Assembly (NCBI GenBank): GCA_944390965.1
Contig: CALXRW010000014.1
Location: forward strand, 1 to 41,460
Direction of reading: 5' to 3'
DNA: 41,460 nucleotides
From: an uncultured Clostridia bacterium
GTDB taxonomy: Bacteria; Bacillota; Clostridia; TANB77; CAG-508
Under the pieces are notes generated by a model. It had not been told where the DNA came from. It did no database searches and was given only the letters and a program-made list of their open reading frames with translations. Of the stretch, positions 18,259-26,556 are shown in pieces (position 1 is the first letter of the stretch; every line of letters begins with the position of its first letter). The translations under genes were made by a program, and so were the position numbers.

Positions 18259-18534
18259 TTAATCTACCACTCCTTTTAATTTTTTCCTTTCTCCTGAAGA
18301 AGATACTTCTAGGAAATATGCTTCTTTAATATAATCAGCTTGATCTAATAAATCAGAAATACTATTACTTACAATTTCACAATCATCAATTGAAATTCCT
18401 TTTGGAGAATCAATATAAATTCGCAAATAATATTCTCCATTTTCCTTTACATATTCTATATCATATAATTCATAGCCTAAATTTATAATATTACTTGTTA
18501 ATAACTCTCTTATTCTTTGAATTAAATCTTCCAA
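18259..18534 (-). CDS. rimP: Short RimP-like ribosome maturation factor (N-terminal domain only)
   Basis: Position before nusA and the sequence G-Y-E-L-Y-D-I-E-Y-V-K-E-N-G-E-Y-Y-L-R-I-Y-I-D, then D-D-C-E-x2-S-N-S-I-S-D-L-L-D and F-L-E-V-S-S-S-G, identify RimP, a 30S assembly factor. Only about 91 residues are present instead of the usual about 150: the frame stops 10 residues after E-V-S-S-S-G, so the C-terminal SH3-like domain is missing. The region is immediately followed by nusA, so no remnant can be hidden downstream. TTG 18534, shortly after AAGGGGTG, is preferred to ATG 18552, which overlaps that ribosome site. Confidence 0.88.
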   Translation of the reverse strand: MEDLIQRIRELLTSNIINLGYELYDIEYVKENGEYYLRIYIDSPKGISIDDCEIVSNSISDLLDQADYIKEAYFLEVSSSGERKKLKGVVD

Positions 18535-18556
18535 AATAACACCCCTTAACATAACG

Positions 18557-18583
18557 GAAGAGTGGAATTTGTTTCCACTCTTC
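18557..18583 (-). promoter_or_regulatory. Strong hairpin in the rimP-nusA leader
   Basis: A perfect 11-bp stem, GAAGAGTGGAA and TTCCACTCTTC, with a 5-base loop lies between the promoter and the rimP start. No T run follows, so it is a leader stem rather than a terminator; it may stabilise or regulate the operon mRNA. Confidence 0.65.
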
Positions 18584-18606
18584 TAGTATCTTAAATTGCT
18601 GTATCT

Positions 18607-18635
18607 ATTATACACATTTTTCATCTCTATTGCAA
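18607..18635 (-). promoter_or_regulatory. Promoter of the rimP-nusA-infB operon
   Basis: Minus strand: -35 TTGCAA (18635-18630), 17-base spacer, -10 TATAAT (18612-18607). The transcript begins about 65 bases before rimP. Confidence 0.75.
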
Positions 18636-18687
18636 GCTTTTTTTAGATTTTTTTGAGATTCCTTAAATAAAATACATTAAAAAAGGT

Positions 18688-18742
18688 AAAAAACTATACA
18701 AATTTGCTCAATTTTACTTGAGAATTTTTGTATAGTTTTATT
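18688..18742 (-). terminator. Terminator after the pseudopilin/FGE gene
   Basis: AAAACTATACAAA and TTTGTATAGTTTT arms, with CTCAA/TTGAG inside, form a long hairpin; TTTTTTACCTTTTTT follows on the minus strand. It separates this gene from the nusA operon. Confidence 0.8.
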
Positions 18743-18786
18743 ATACAATTTACATCAAGTTTTTTGATTTTCAACAGGACTCAGCG

Positions 18787-20034
18787 CTACAAATAAAGCG
18801 TGGAACGTGATGAACCGCTACCGTAGTCACTAGTTGGAAGATTCTCATTACGATTACTCACTGAGAAGAAAAGGCTATGGATTACATCATCGTAGCTACT
18901 ACCTCGATGAGCTCGATTGTTGGTAGAATATGCTTCAGTTGTCCATTCTCGATAATTTCCTTCAAGGTCATACATATTTTTCATACAATCCTGCTTGTTT
19001 TGTCCTGATAAAGCTCTACTATCTGCTATATAAGTATGCCCAATTTCTGGGTCTTCTCCATTTTCTTTTAAGAATTTTATTACTTGATCATACTGGCATC
19101 CCCATATCATTTGTTTATTTTTATCTATATTTCTTATAGTATTATATAAGCCATACCATTTATCTGCTCCTAAATAATTATCACCATCACTACTTGCTGT
19201 TGTTAATACTTTTTGATTTTTTTTGCTGTCTCCATTTGTTCCTACTTCATATCTGCTGATATAAAATCCTCCATTTTTTGCTACACTTTTTGCCATTACT
19301 ACAAAATCATTTTTTAATTGGTCAATTGTTATATTATTACTTGCATCACTACTTATAGTGTTTGGTTCATGGTAACTACTCTCATCATATATCTGATTTT
19401 TTTTCGTAAAATCAATAGTATAAGAATAAATATTATTACCCGTGTTAATATCCGAACTAATATATAATCTTCCAACTAAATTGGTAGCTGTAGCTGAATG
19501 TGTTTGGCATGTTAAGGTGTCTGTCTTTTCGTCATATACTAGATTACATTGGCTTGCTCCTGTGTTACTTTCACACATTACCATATCATTTATTTCTCCT
19601 ACAGGAATCCATACATATTGGTTTACTGTTTCTTGTAAATTTGTCGTGCTTCCTCCTATTGTAATTGTACTTTGGTTTGTACCATCTGATTCATCTTCTT
19701 TCCAATTTACTGTTGCTCCTTCTGGTATCTCATATATTACTAATCCCTCTACTATATCATCTTCTGTTGTGATTTGCGATTTTGTATATCCTTCTGGAAT
19801 TGGCACTGTCTTTCCTGCATATTCTATATATTCTTCTATTTCTCCTAACATCTCTTGTTCTTCTTTTTGGCTATTTTCATAATCTCCTACTGCTTGTTTT
19901 GCTTTATTAATAATTCCGTCATTGTCTAGTACGATATTTAATGTAACTCCTGCTAATATGATTAACACAATAATTGTTACTACCAATGCGACTAGGGTGA
20001 TTCCTTTTTCTTTTCTTCTTTCTTGTTTTTTCAT
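18787..20034 (-). CDS. Pseudopilin-anchored FGE-sulfatase-fold protein, possible DGR target
   Basis: The product has 415 residues. The N-terminus is a class III (prepilin) signal: a basic stretch, cleavage site K-G/I-T-L near residue 11, then a hydrophobic helix to about 37; Glu5 is replaced by Ala. The rest resembles the formylglycine-generating-enzyme/C-type-lectin fold: Y-V-W-I-P-V-G, F-Y-I-S-R-Y-E-V, M-I-W-G-C-Q-Y-D, N-M-Y-D-L-E-G-N-Y-R-E-W-T, R-G-S-S-Y, then R-S-T-L-Y-L at the end. That fold is the usual scaffold of diversity-generating-retroelement targets. The last about 45 codons are richer in GC and NNC codons (AGC, TAC, ATC, TTC, GAC, TCC) than the rest. No reverse transcriptase or template repeat is in the window. 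It would be a surface protein on a pilus-like anchor. Confidence 0.75.
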   Translation of the reverse strand: MKKQERRKEKGITLVALVVTIIVLIILAGVTLNIVLDNDGIINKAKQAVGDYENSQKEEQEMLGEIEEYIEYAGKTVPIPEGYTKSQITTEDDIVEGLVIYEIPEGATVNWKEDESDGTNQSTITIGGSTTNLQETVNQYVWIPVGEINDMVMCESNTGASQCNLVYDEKTDTLTCQTHSATATNLVGRLYISSDINTGNNIYSYTIDFTKKNQIYDESSYHEPNTISSDASNNITIDQLKNDFVVMAKSVAKNGGFYISRYEVGTNGDSKKNQKVLTTASSDGDNYLGADKWYGLYNTIRNIDKNKQMIWGCQYDQVIKFLKENGEDPEIGHTYIADSRALSGQNKQDCMKNMYDLEGNYREWTTEAYSTNNRAHRGSSYDDVIHSLFFSVSNRNENLPTSDYGSGSSRSTLYL

Positions 20035-20060
20035 CTTCTCTTTTTCCTCCGTTTCTTTCT

Positions 20061-20127
20061 GGGTTCGTCAAGACGAACCCCTACATTTTAAGTAATTCCT
20101 TTGTAGCACGGGCGATTAAAATCGCCC
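20061..20127. repeat. Two palindromic repeats upstream of the pseudopilin gene
   Basis: A perfect palindrome GGGTTCGTC-aa-GACGAACCC (20061-20080) plus CTACAT is followed by the AAGTAATTCCTTTGTAG lead and the core GGGCGATT/AATCGCCC (20110-20127). The pseudopilin ribosome site GGAGG abuts this unit. Confidence 0.85.
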
Positions 20128-20189
20128 CTACATGCTAATTATTCATTTTTCATTATTCATTAATTAAATTTTTAACATATCTCATTTCC

Positions 20190-20490
20190 TTTAATGAATA
20201 GTGAATCATTTTGGCGTAGTGGTTAATCTTGAATAATCATAAAATATAAATTATGTTTCAAAATAATTTGTTGTGCATGTAGGGGTCGCCGCCCTCGGCG
20301 ACCCAGAAAATGAACGAATTATTCATTATTCACTATTCATTTTTCATTATTCATTAAAAAATATATAAACCCTCTGGTGCTTCGCACCACCTCCCTTTGG
20401 TAAGGGAGGCAAGATTGTGATTTTTAACTTCACCTCTATCCTTGGCTCCCTTATTTAAGGGAGCTGTCGCATTTATGCGACTGAGGGTTT
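20190..20490. repeat. 301-bp direct repeat, copy A
   Basis: This segment is nearly identical to 21313-21613. It contains in order TTTAATGAATAGTGAATC, a TTGGCGTAGTGG segment, the palindrome GGGTCGCC/GGCGACCC (20283-20304), a period-7 ATTATTC array (20318-20356) and a four-hairpin element (20367-20490). Confidence 0.9.
20367..20490. mobile_element. MITE-like four-hairpin element, copy A
   Basis: Perfect 8-bp inverted ends AAACCCTC and GAGGGTTT enclose four hairpins: GGTGC-ttc-GCACC, CTCCCTT-tggt-AAGGGAG, GCTCCCTT-attt-AAGGGAGC and GTCGCA-ttta-TGCGAC. It has no coding potential. Copies B (21491-21613) and C (32091-32210) share the layout. Confidence 0.8.
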
Positions 20491-20511
20491 CTTACAAAAT
20501 CTATTTTCCAT
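20473..20511 (-). pseudogene. Twelve-codon frame cut by the four-hairpin element
   Basis: An ATG at 20511 follows AAAAAGGGAAAACT. It reads M-E-N-R-F-C-K-K and then runs into the end of element copy A, stopping at 20473. Two TTGACA promoters point at it. It may be the start of a gene lost to the repeat, a leader peptide, or chance. Confidence 0.25.
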
Positions 20512-20531
20512 AGTTTTCCCTTTTTCTTCTT

Positions 20532-20688
20532 CTTTTATTCACACCCTATTCTTTTGTCAAGGTACTTTCTATGATAAATAGCTTTTGTTGTTATCGAACA
20601 TTTCTACATGCAAAGTTTTTTTATTTTTATTGCTTTACATGTCATCTTTGTTCTTCTTTATCTTAAATGTTTTATTCTATTTTGTCAA
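20532..20688 (-). promoter_or_regulatory. Two tandem TTGACA promoters pointing away from the DnaA boxes
   Basis: Minus strand: P1 has -35 TTGACA (20688-20683), 17 bases, -10 TAAGAT (20665-20660). P2 has -35 TTGACA (20560-20555), 17 bases, -10 TAAAAG (20537-20532); a DnaA-box match (20535-20543) overlaps its -10. No intact gene follows; they run into repeat copy A. Confidence 0.45.
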
Positions 20689-20870
20689 GTATTTTCCTTA
20701 ATTGGTAATTTTAAATTTCTTTATGTTTTTGTAACAAATATTACTCTATTACTACATTTTCTTTACAAATATATGCGTTGTGTTGCAATTCTGTTTCTGA
20801 AATGTTTCATTTTGATTACAAGCCATGTTGTTATGTAACCAAAAGTTGTTTACATTGGTTTACATTTTAG

Positions 20871-20952
20871 TTATCCACATTATCTGTGGAAACTGTGGAT
20901 AACTTTGTGAATAACTATAAAATGTACACTTTTTATTCACAGTTTGTTCACA
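20871..20952. promoter_or_regulatory. DnaA-box cluster (origin-like)
   Basis: Within 82 bp there are TTATCCACA (20871-20879, plus), TGTGGATAA (20894-20902, minus box), TGTGAATAA (20906-20914, minus box), TTATTCACA (20933-20941, plus) and a one-mismatch TTGTTCACA (20944-20952). These match the DnaA consensus TTATNCACA. The surrounding DNA is very AT-rich, and a TAG-TAA-TAG run lies about 115 bp away (20744-20756, minus). No dnaA, dnaN or rpmH is next to it. The density argues for real DnaA binding; the function is not known. Confidence 0.75.
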
Positions 20953-21312
20953 ATTCATTTTTGTTATTACTTTATGCAAACCCGTTTCCAGTTATTTACA
21001 AAAATTATGTGTATCGTACGATTGTTCGTTAAGCTTCTTGTATTCTGCCCATCTGCGTATAATTCGATTATAGCAAGAAAAAGCTTCCCTTGTGGGGAGC
21101 TTCTTACTTTTTTAGGACGGCCAGGATCGTCCCATACATTAATTATTCATTATTCACTATTCACTTTTCATTATTCATTAATTTAATTTATAACATATCT
21201 CATTTCCTTTAATGAATAGTGAATAATTAATAATTAATAATGAATAATTTTTTCGGGTAATTTCTTTGTAGAACGGGTCGCTTAAGTCGCGGCGACACCC
21301 TACACATATACA

Positions 21313-21613
21313 TTTAATGAATAGTGAATCATTTTGGCGTAGTGGTTAATCTTGAATAATCATAAAATATAAATTATGTTTCAAAATAATTTGTTGTGCA
21401 TGTAGGGGGTCGCCGCCCTCGGCGACCCAGAAAATGAACGAATTATTCATTATTCACTATTCATTCTTCATTATTCATTAAAAAATATATAAACCCTCTG
21501 GTGCTTCGCACCATCTCCCTTTGGTAAGGGAGACAAGATTGTAATCTTTAATTTCTTCTCTACCCTTGGCTCCCTTATGTAAGGGAACTGTCGCATTTAT
21601 GTGACTGAGGGTT
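21313..21613. repeat. 301-bp direct repeat, copy B
   Basis: Near-identical to 20190-20490 in the same orientation, with the same palindrome (21407-21428), period-7 array (21442-21480) and four-hairpin element. It differs by a few substitutions and a G-run length change. Confidence 0.9.
21491..21613. mobile_element. MITE-like four-hairpin element, copy B
   Basis: The four hairpins are those of copy A with small changes; the last arm has a G-U-type change (GTCGCA/TGTGAC). Its right flank, TTCTTTCTTAATTGCAGTTAC, resembles that of copy C, so the element may extend beyond the GAGGGTT end. Confidence 0.8.
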
Positions 21614-21653
21614 CTTTCTTAATTGCAGTTACCTGTTAAACAATGGGTGTAAT

Positions 21654-21716
21654 TTTTAAGTAATATCTTTGAAGCACGGGCGATTAAAATCGCCCCTACA
21701 TGCTAATTATTCATTT
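21654..21716. repeat. Palindromic repeat upstream of the pilin-side block
   Basis: An AAGTAATATCTTTGAAG lead and the core GGGCGATT/AATCGCCC (21678-21695), then CTACATGCTAATTATTCATT as at 20127-20150. Confidence 0.8.
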
Positions 21717-21745
21717 AAACTTTTAGTGGAATCCCCTGCTTAAGT

Positions 21746-22051
21746 TCACGCTAATTTTAGATAAGAACCATATTTGATAAATAAATACGTAATTAATAGA
21801 ATTTCTACAATTGTAATAGTAGGAAATAATATAACAAACCTACTTTTTTGAGTCTTATGTCTAAACAAGTACATTCCAATTGTTGTTCCAATCCCTCCAC
21901 CTAAAAGAGTAATATAGAACAATGTTTTTTCTGGTATTCTCCACTTATGCTTTTGGGCTTTTCTTTTATCTAGTAACATAGCTAGAAAACCAACTAAGTT
22001 TATTACAATTAGATAAATTATAATATTTCTAATGGTAAATATATTCTGCAT
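21746..22051 (-). CDS. DUF1294 small membrane protein
   Basis: The 101-residue protein has helices at about 8-27, 46-64 and 74-95. It contains the DUF1294 pattern: M-L-L-D-K-R-K-A, W-R-I-P-E-K-T-L and L-G-G-G-I-G-T-x2-G-M-Y-L-F-R-H-K-T-Q-K. The family is widespread, and its role is unknown. It follows polC by 80 bases, filled by a period-7 ATTATTC array. The start ATG 22051 follows AGAAGGAG. It lies in the segment that interrupts the usual polC-rimP neighbourhood, so it may be an insertion. Confidence 0.88.
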   Translation of the reverse strand: MQNIFTIRNIIIYLIVINLVGFLAMLLDKRKAQKHKWRIPEKTLFYITLLGGGIGTTIGMYLFRHKTQKSRFVILFPTITIVEILLITYLFIKYGSYLKLA

Positions 22052-22073
22052 CTTCTTCTCCTTCTAATTTAAG

Positions 22074-22113
22074 ATTATTCATTATTCACTATTCATTTTT
22101 CATTATTCATTAA
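22074..22113. repeat. Period-7 ATTATTC array
   Basis: Consecutive seven-base units ATTATTC, ATTATTC, ACTATTC, ATTTTTC, ATTATTC lie between polC and the DUF1294 gene. Equivalent arrays are at 20318-20356, 21142-21180, 21442-21480 and 32041-32080, with reversed ones at about 31729-31756 and 31943-31978. Confidence 0.75.
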
Positions 22114-22131
22114 TTCAATTTTACAACATTT

Positions 22132-25100
22132 TTACCCAAAGAGGCTCATTTGGTTACTCTGGCTCATTCCCTTTAAACATCCTGCTTTATTCAGTAACTC
22201 TACTACTGTTTTTCCTATTCTAGACTTAATTCTCATATCATCAATAGACATAAACTTTCCTTCTTTTTTTGCTTCTTCTATTCCCTCTGCTGCGACGGTA
22301 CCTAGTCCTGGAATACTATTTAAAGGTGGTCTTATTCCGTCTTCTTCCATTTGGAATTTCGTTGCATGAGATTTATAAAGATCAATTGGTAAAAAATTAA
22401 TTCCTCTTTCGTACATTTCTAATACAATTTCTAGTACAGAATACATATTTTTATCTTTTGTGGTTGCTGCATTTCCTTGTAATTCTATTTCTTTCATTTT
22501 ATTTTTTACTTTTTCTTTTCCATGAATCATAATATCACTATCAAATTCATCTGCTCTTATGGTAAAGTAGGCTGTATAATAAGCTTTTGGAATATGCACT
22601 TTAAACCATGCAATGCGAAATGCCATTGTTACATAGGCTGCAGCATGTGCTTTTGGAAACATGTATTTTATTTTTTTACAGGAGTCAATATACCATTCTG
22701 GAACATTATGTTCTCTCATAATTGCTTCATATTCTTGCCATTTTTCTGGGTCTTTTGTTGCTTTTCCTTTACGTACCACTTCCATGATTTTAAAAGCAGA
22801 TTTTGGTGGTAAGCCTTGTTTAATTAAATAAATCATAATATCATCTCTGGTACAAATTGCCTCATCCAATGTAACAGTTCCTTGTTCAATTAAAGTTTGT
22901 GCATTGTTTAACCACACATCTGTACCATGTGATAATCCAGAAATACGTATTAATTCTTCAAATGTTTTTGGTCTAGTATCAACCAACATTCCTCTTACGA
23001 ATTTGGTACCAAATTCTGGAACACCAAAAGTACCTACTTCAGAATTGATTTGGTCTGGTGTAACACCTAATGCTTCTGTAGAGGAGAAAATAGACATAGT
23101 TTCTTTATCATCTAATGGTATCTTTTGTGGGTCTACCCCCGTTAAATCTTGTAACATTCTGATAATGGTTGGATCATCATGACCAAGTATATCTAGTTTT
23201 AATAAGTTCTGATCTATGGAGTGATAGTCAAAGTGCGTTGTAATAATATCAGAGTTTGGATCATCTGCTGGGTGTTGTACCGGACAAAATTCGTAAATTT
23301 CCCTTCCTAGTGGTACAACAATAATTCCACCTGGATGCTGTCCTGTTGTTCTTTTTACTCCTGTACATCCTACTGCAAGTCTTGCAATTTCAGCATTGCT
23401 TACTGGAATATGTCTTTCTTCAAAATAGTTTTTTACATAACCAAATGCGGTTTTATCTGCAATTGTACCAATAGTTCCCGCTTTAAAAGTTGTTCCTTTA
23501 CCAAAAATTACCTCTGTATATCGATGTGCTTTTGCCTGGTATTCTCCTGAGAAGTTTAAGTCAATATCTGGTTCCTTATCTCCATCAAATCCTAAGAAAG
23601 TTTCAAAAGGAATGTCCATACCATCTTTATCTAACTTGTGTCCACATTTTGGACAATTTTTATCTGGTAAATCAAAACCATTCTTTTTTCCATAGTCTGT
23701 AAAATCAGAATATTTACATTGTGGGCATCGATAATGTGGTGGAAGAGAGTTTACTTCAGTAATTCCTGTCATATTTGCTGCAAAGGAGGAACCCACAGAC
23801 CCTCTGGAGCCTACTAAATAGCCATCTTCGTTAGATTTCCAAACTAGTTTTTGTGCAATAATATACATAACAGAGAATCCATTTTTAATAATAGATTGTA
23901 ATTCTTTATCTAATCTTTGTTGTACAATTTCTGGAAGTGGGTCTCCATATAATTCTTTTGCTCTACCATAGGCGATCTCTTCAATTTGTTTCTCGCAACC
24001 TTCTAGGTGTGGTGGACATTTTTCGCTAGAAATTGGACTGATTTTTTCACACATATCCGCAATTTTATTGGTATTGGTAATTACTACTTCTTTTGCCTTT
24101 TCTTCTCCTAAATATAGAAATTCTTCTAGCATTTCTTCTGTGGTTCTCAGATACAAAGGTGCTTGCATATCTGCATCGTCAAACCCTTGCCCTGCTTGGA
24201 GAATTCTTCTATAGATTTCATCTTGAGGGTCCATAAAATGTACATCACAAGTAGCTACTACTAATTTCCCTAATTTTTCCCCGTAGTGCTACTATTTTTC
24301 GATTATTCTCTTTTAAAGCTTCTTTATCTGGCACCTTGCCTTCTCGAATCATAAAGTCGTTATTCCCTAATGGCTGTATTTCTAAATAATCATAAAATTT
24401 TGCAATTTCTTCAATTTCTTCTTCTGGTTTGTTATCTAAAATAGCTCTATACAATTCTCCTTGTTCGCAGGCACTTCCTATCATTAATCCTTCTGAATAT
24501 TTTAAATATAGGCTTTTAGGAATTCTTGGTTTTTTATAAAAATAATTTAAATGTGAAAAAGAAATTAGTTTATACAAATTTTTTAATCCTACATAATTTT
24601 TTGCTAGAATAACTGCATGATACATTTCCAAATTTTTTAAGTTAATATTTTGTGTAAATGCACCTTCTATTTCATTAATATTAGTAATATTTTTCTCTTT
24701 TAGCATTGTTAACATTACGTTAAATACTTGCATTAAAGTTATAACATCATCTAATGCTCTATGAGCATTTTCTACTTTTATATTTAATTTTTCTGCTAAG
24801 ATTCCTAATTTGTATTTTTTAAAGTCTGGAAATAAATCCTTTGCTAACCCTAGGGTGTCAATATAAGTATTGTCTAAGTTATAGCCTAATTGTTGACAAT
24901 TATAGCGAATAAAACCAACGTCAAAATTGGCATTATGAGCTACAATAACAGAATCTCCTATAAATTCTAATACTTTTGGCATCACTTTATCTATGGTTTC
25001 TGCGTCTTTTACCATTTCGTCTGTAATATGAGTTACTTCTACCACTTCTTGTGGTATTGGTTTTTCTGGATTTACAAAGCATTCGAATCTATCAATTTCT

Positions 25101-26440
25101 TTTCCATCTTTCATTTTGATAATTCCAAATTCTGTTATTTTCTCTGTTTGATAATGAAGTCCTGTTGTTTCAATATCTAGAATACAATATTCTGTATCCA
25201 AACTTTGACCATGACTATGAAAAACACTGGATACTTTATCAGCTGCCAAATATGCTTCTACTCCGTAAATCACTTTGATATCTGCTCCTGATTTTCCTAA
25301 ATATTTATGGGCATCCGGAAATGCTTGTACCACTCCATGGTCCGTAATTGCAATGGATTTCCATCCCCAGCTTACTGCTCTTTTTAGTAAATCTTCGCAA
25401 CTTGTAACAGCGTCCATCTGGCTCATTTGAGTATGCATATGTAATTCTACTCTTTTTTCTTCACTTTCATCTACTCTTTTTACTTTTTTCCTTCCTGGAG
25501 TTTCAATAATGGTATTTGCCATAACCGTAATTTCTTTTGAAAATTGGTCATATTTTGCAACACCTGCTACTTTTATTCCTTTTGCTCCTTTAATTCTTCC
25601 CAATACGTCTTTTGCTTGTTTTCCTTCTACAAATGCCTTACAAGTAATAGTACTTGTTCCATCATATAAATCGAACATGACAATTACTTTTCCATTTTTG
25701 ATTTCTCTAGAATCTGTATTAATAATTTCTCCATCTAAACACACTTTATCTGTGTCTACTGAAATATCTGCTACCTTTACTAGTTCTTCTTTGATATTTA
25801 ACGTTCTTCCATAAATCAAAGGAGATTTTTCTTCTATTTCTCCTTTTTCTTCATTTACAGCTTTGCTCTCTGTAGTTGGAGCTACCGGTTTGTTTTCAAC
25901 CTTTGGAACAAATTCTCTTGCTTTTTTTATGGCTTCTGTTTCTGCCTTTTTTACATATTCTTCGAATTCATGTTCTTCTTGCTTTTCTTGGTATGTAATA
26001 AGATATGATTTCCCATAAATACGAGAAATCAATTCTTGTATTTCAGCATCTATTTTTAGTGCATGTAACAATGTAATTCCTGCTTTATTTAATGTTAGTT
26101 CCACTTTATTTTCTATAATTTGAACTTTTGAGTTTGTTAATATTGCCTTTGCTGCTGGGTAGCTTTCTCCAATATAATTAGCAATTTCATTCCATTCATC
26201 TTGAATATCATATTCTACCTTTTGTTGGTAAGATACCTCTATTACAATCTTTTCCAATTGAAATTTCTTTTTTAAGTAAGTTTCAAAAATAGATATGTCT
26301 TTTATATTTATTTTTTGGCGGGAAATTAATTTTAATTCCAATTTGTTGCTTTTTTTGTATAAATTCATATTCTCAATTTCACAATTTAAAATACTACTAA
26401 TATTTTCGCAATCCTTAAATACTTCTTGTATGGTTTTCAT
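22132..26440 (-). pseudogene. polC: DNA polymerase III PolC-type, split by a +1 frameshift
   Basis: PolC is the Firmicutes replicative polymerase. Read in two frames, all domains are present: N-terminal and OB regions (1 to about 300), the PHP start H-M-H-T-Q-M-S (about 330), the DnaQ-type 3'-5' exonuclease (D-I-E-T-T-G near 418; H-N-A-N-F-D; H-R-A-L-D-D), the rest of PHP, a zinc motif (C-P-Q-C, C-P-K-C) and the catalytic P-D-I-D-L-N-F (about 956). The first frame continues to TGA at 24245-24247. Removing one base near 24283 joins codon CTA to GGG-GAA and restores [17 protein letters not shown], giving about 1435 residues, the normal length. No ribosome site precedes the second part's ATG (24234). 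A sequencing or assembly error, strain variation or frameshifting are all possible; the gene is essential, so an error is most likely. Confidence 0.93.
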
Positions 26441-26474
26441 CTTCAGCATTTCCCCCTTTTTGTTTTCATACCTT

Positions 26475-26503
26475 ATTTTATCTCTTTCCTTTTATTTTTT
26501 CAA
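26475..26503 (-). promoter_or_regulatory. Promoter of polC
   Basis: Minus strand: -35 TTGAAA (26503-26498), 17-base spacer, -10 TAAAAT (26480-26475), directly after the rseP terminator. Confidence 0.65.
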
Positions 26504-26510
26504 GAAAAAA

Positions 26511-26542
26511 AGAAAGATTAAAAATTATTTTTTAATCTTTCT
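26511..26542 (-). terminator. Terminator after rseP
   Basis: AGAAAGATTAAAAA and TTTTTAATCTTTCT arms are followed by a T run on the minus strand. Confidence 0.8.
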
Positions 26543-26556
26543 AATGTTATCTTAAT

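Larger units (their letters stand above)
20491..21312. other. Gene-free segment between the direct repeats
   Basis: Apart from the DnaA boxes and promoters, this AT-rich segment has a hairpin at 21080-21104 (AAGCTTCCC/GGGGAGCTT), a worn GGACG/CGTCC palindrome (21114-21133), a period-7 ATTATTC array (21142-21180) and a GGGTCGC/GGCGACaCCC element (about 21276-21302). The hydrophobic open frames here (20608-20838, 20944-21186) have no convincing ribosome sites and look like AT-rich noise. Confidence 0.7.

Noticed and set aside
21015-21028. LexA-type SOS box CGTACGATTGTTCG
   Set aside because: It matches CGAAC-N4-GTTCG with one mismatch, but no promoter with good spacing or gene follows on either strand, so it may be chance.
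20608-21186. Plus-strand hydrophobic open frames (20608-20838 and 20944-21186)
   Set aside because: They lie over the DnaA boxes and T-rich DNA, have no good ribosome sites, and their Phe/Leu/Ile-rich peptides are what AT-rich non-coding DNA gives.
20318-21480. CRISPR array
   Set aside because: The repeats are either 7-base units in tandem or long mobile repeats; there are no constant 24-40 bp repeats alternating with unique spacers and no cas genes.
22132-24234. The PolC C-terminal part as an independent gene
   Set aside because: Its ATG is an internal Met of the H-F-M-D-P segment, no ribosome site precedes it, and the missing peptide is encoded upstream in the same frame.
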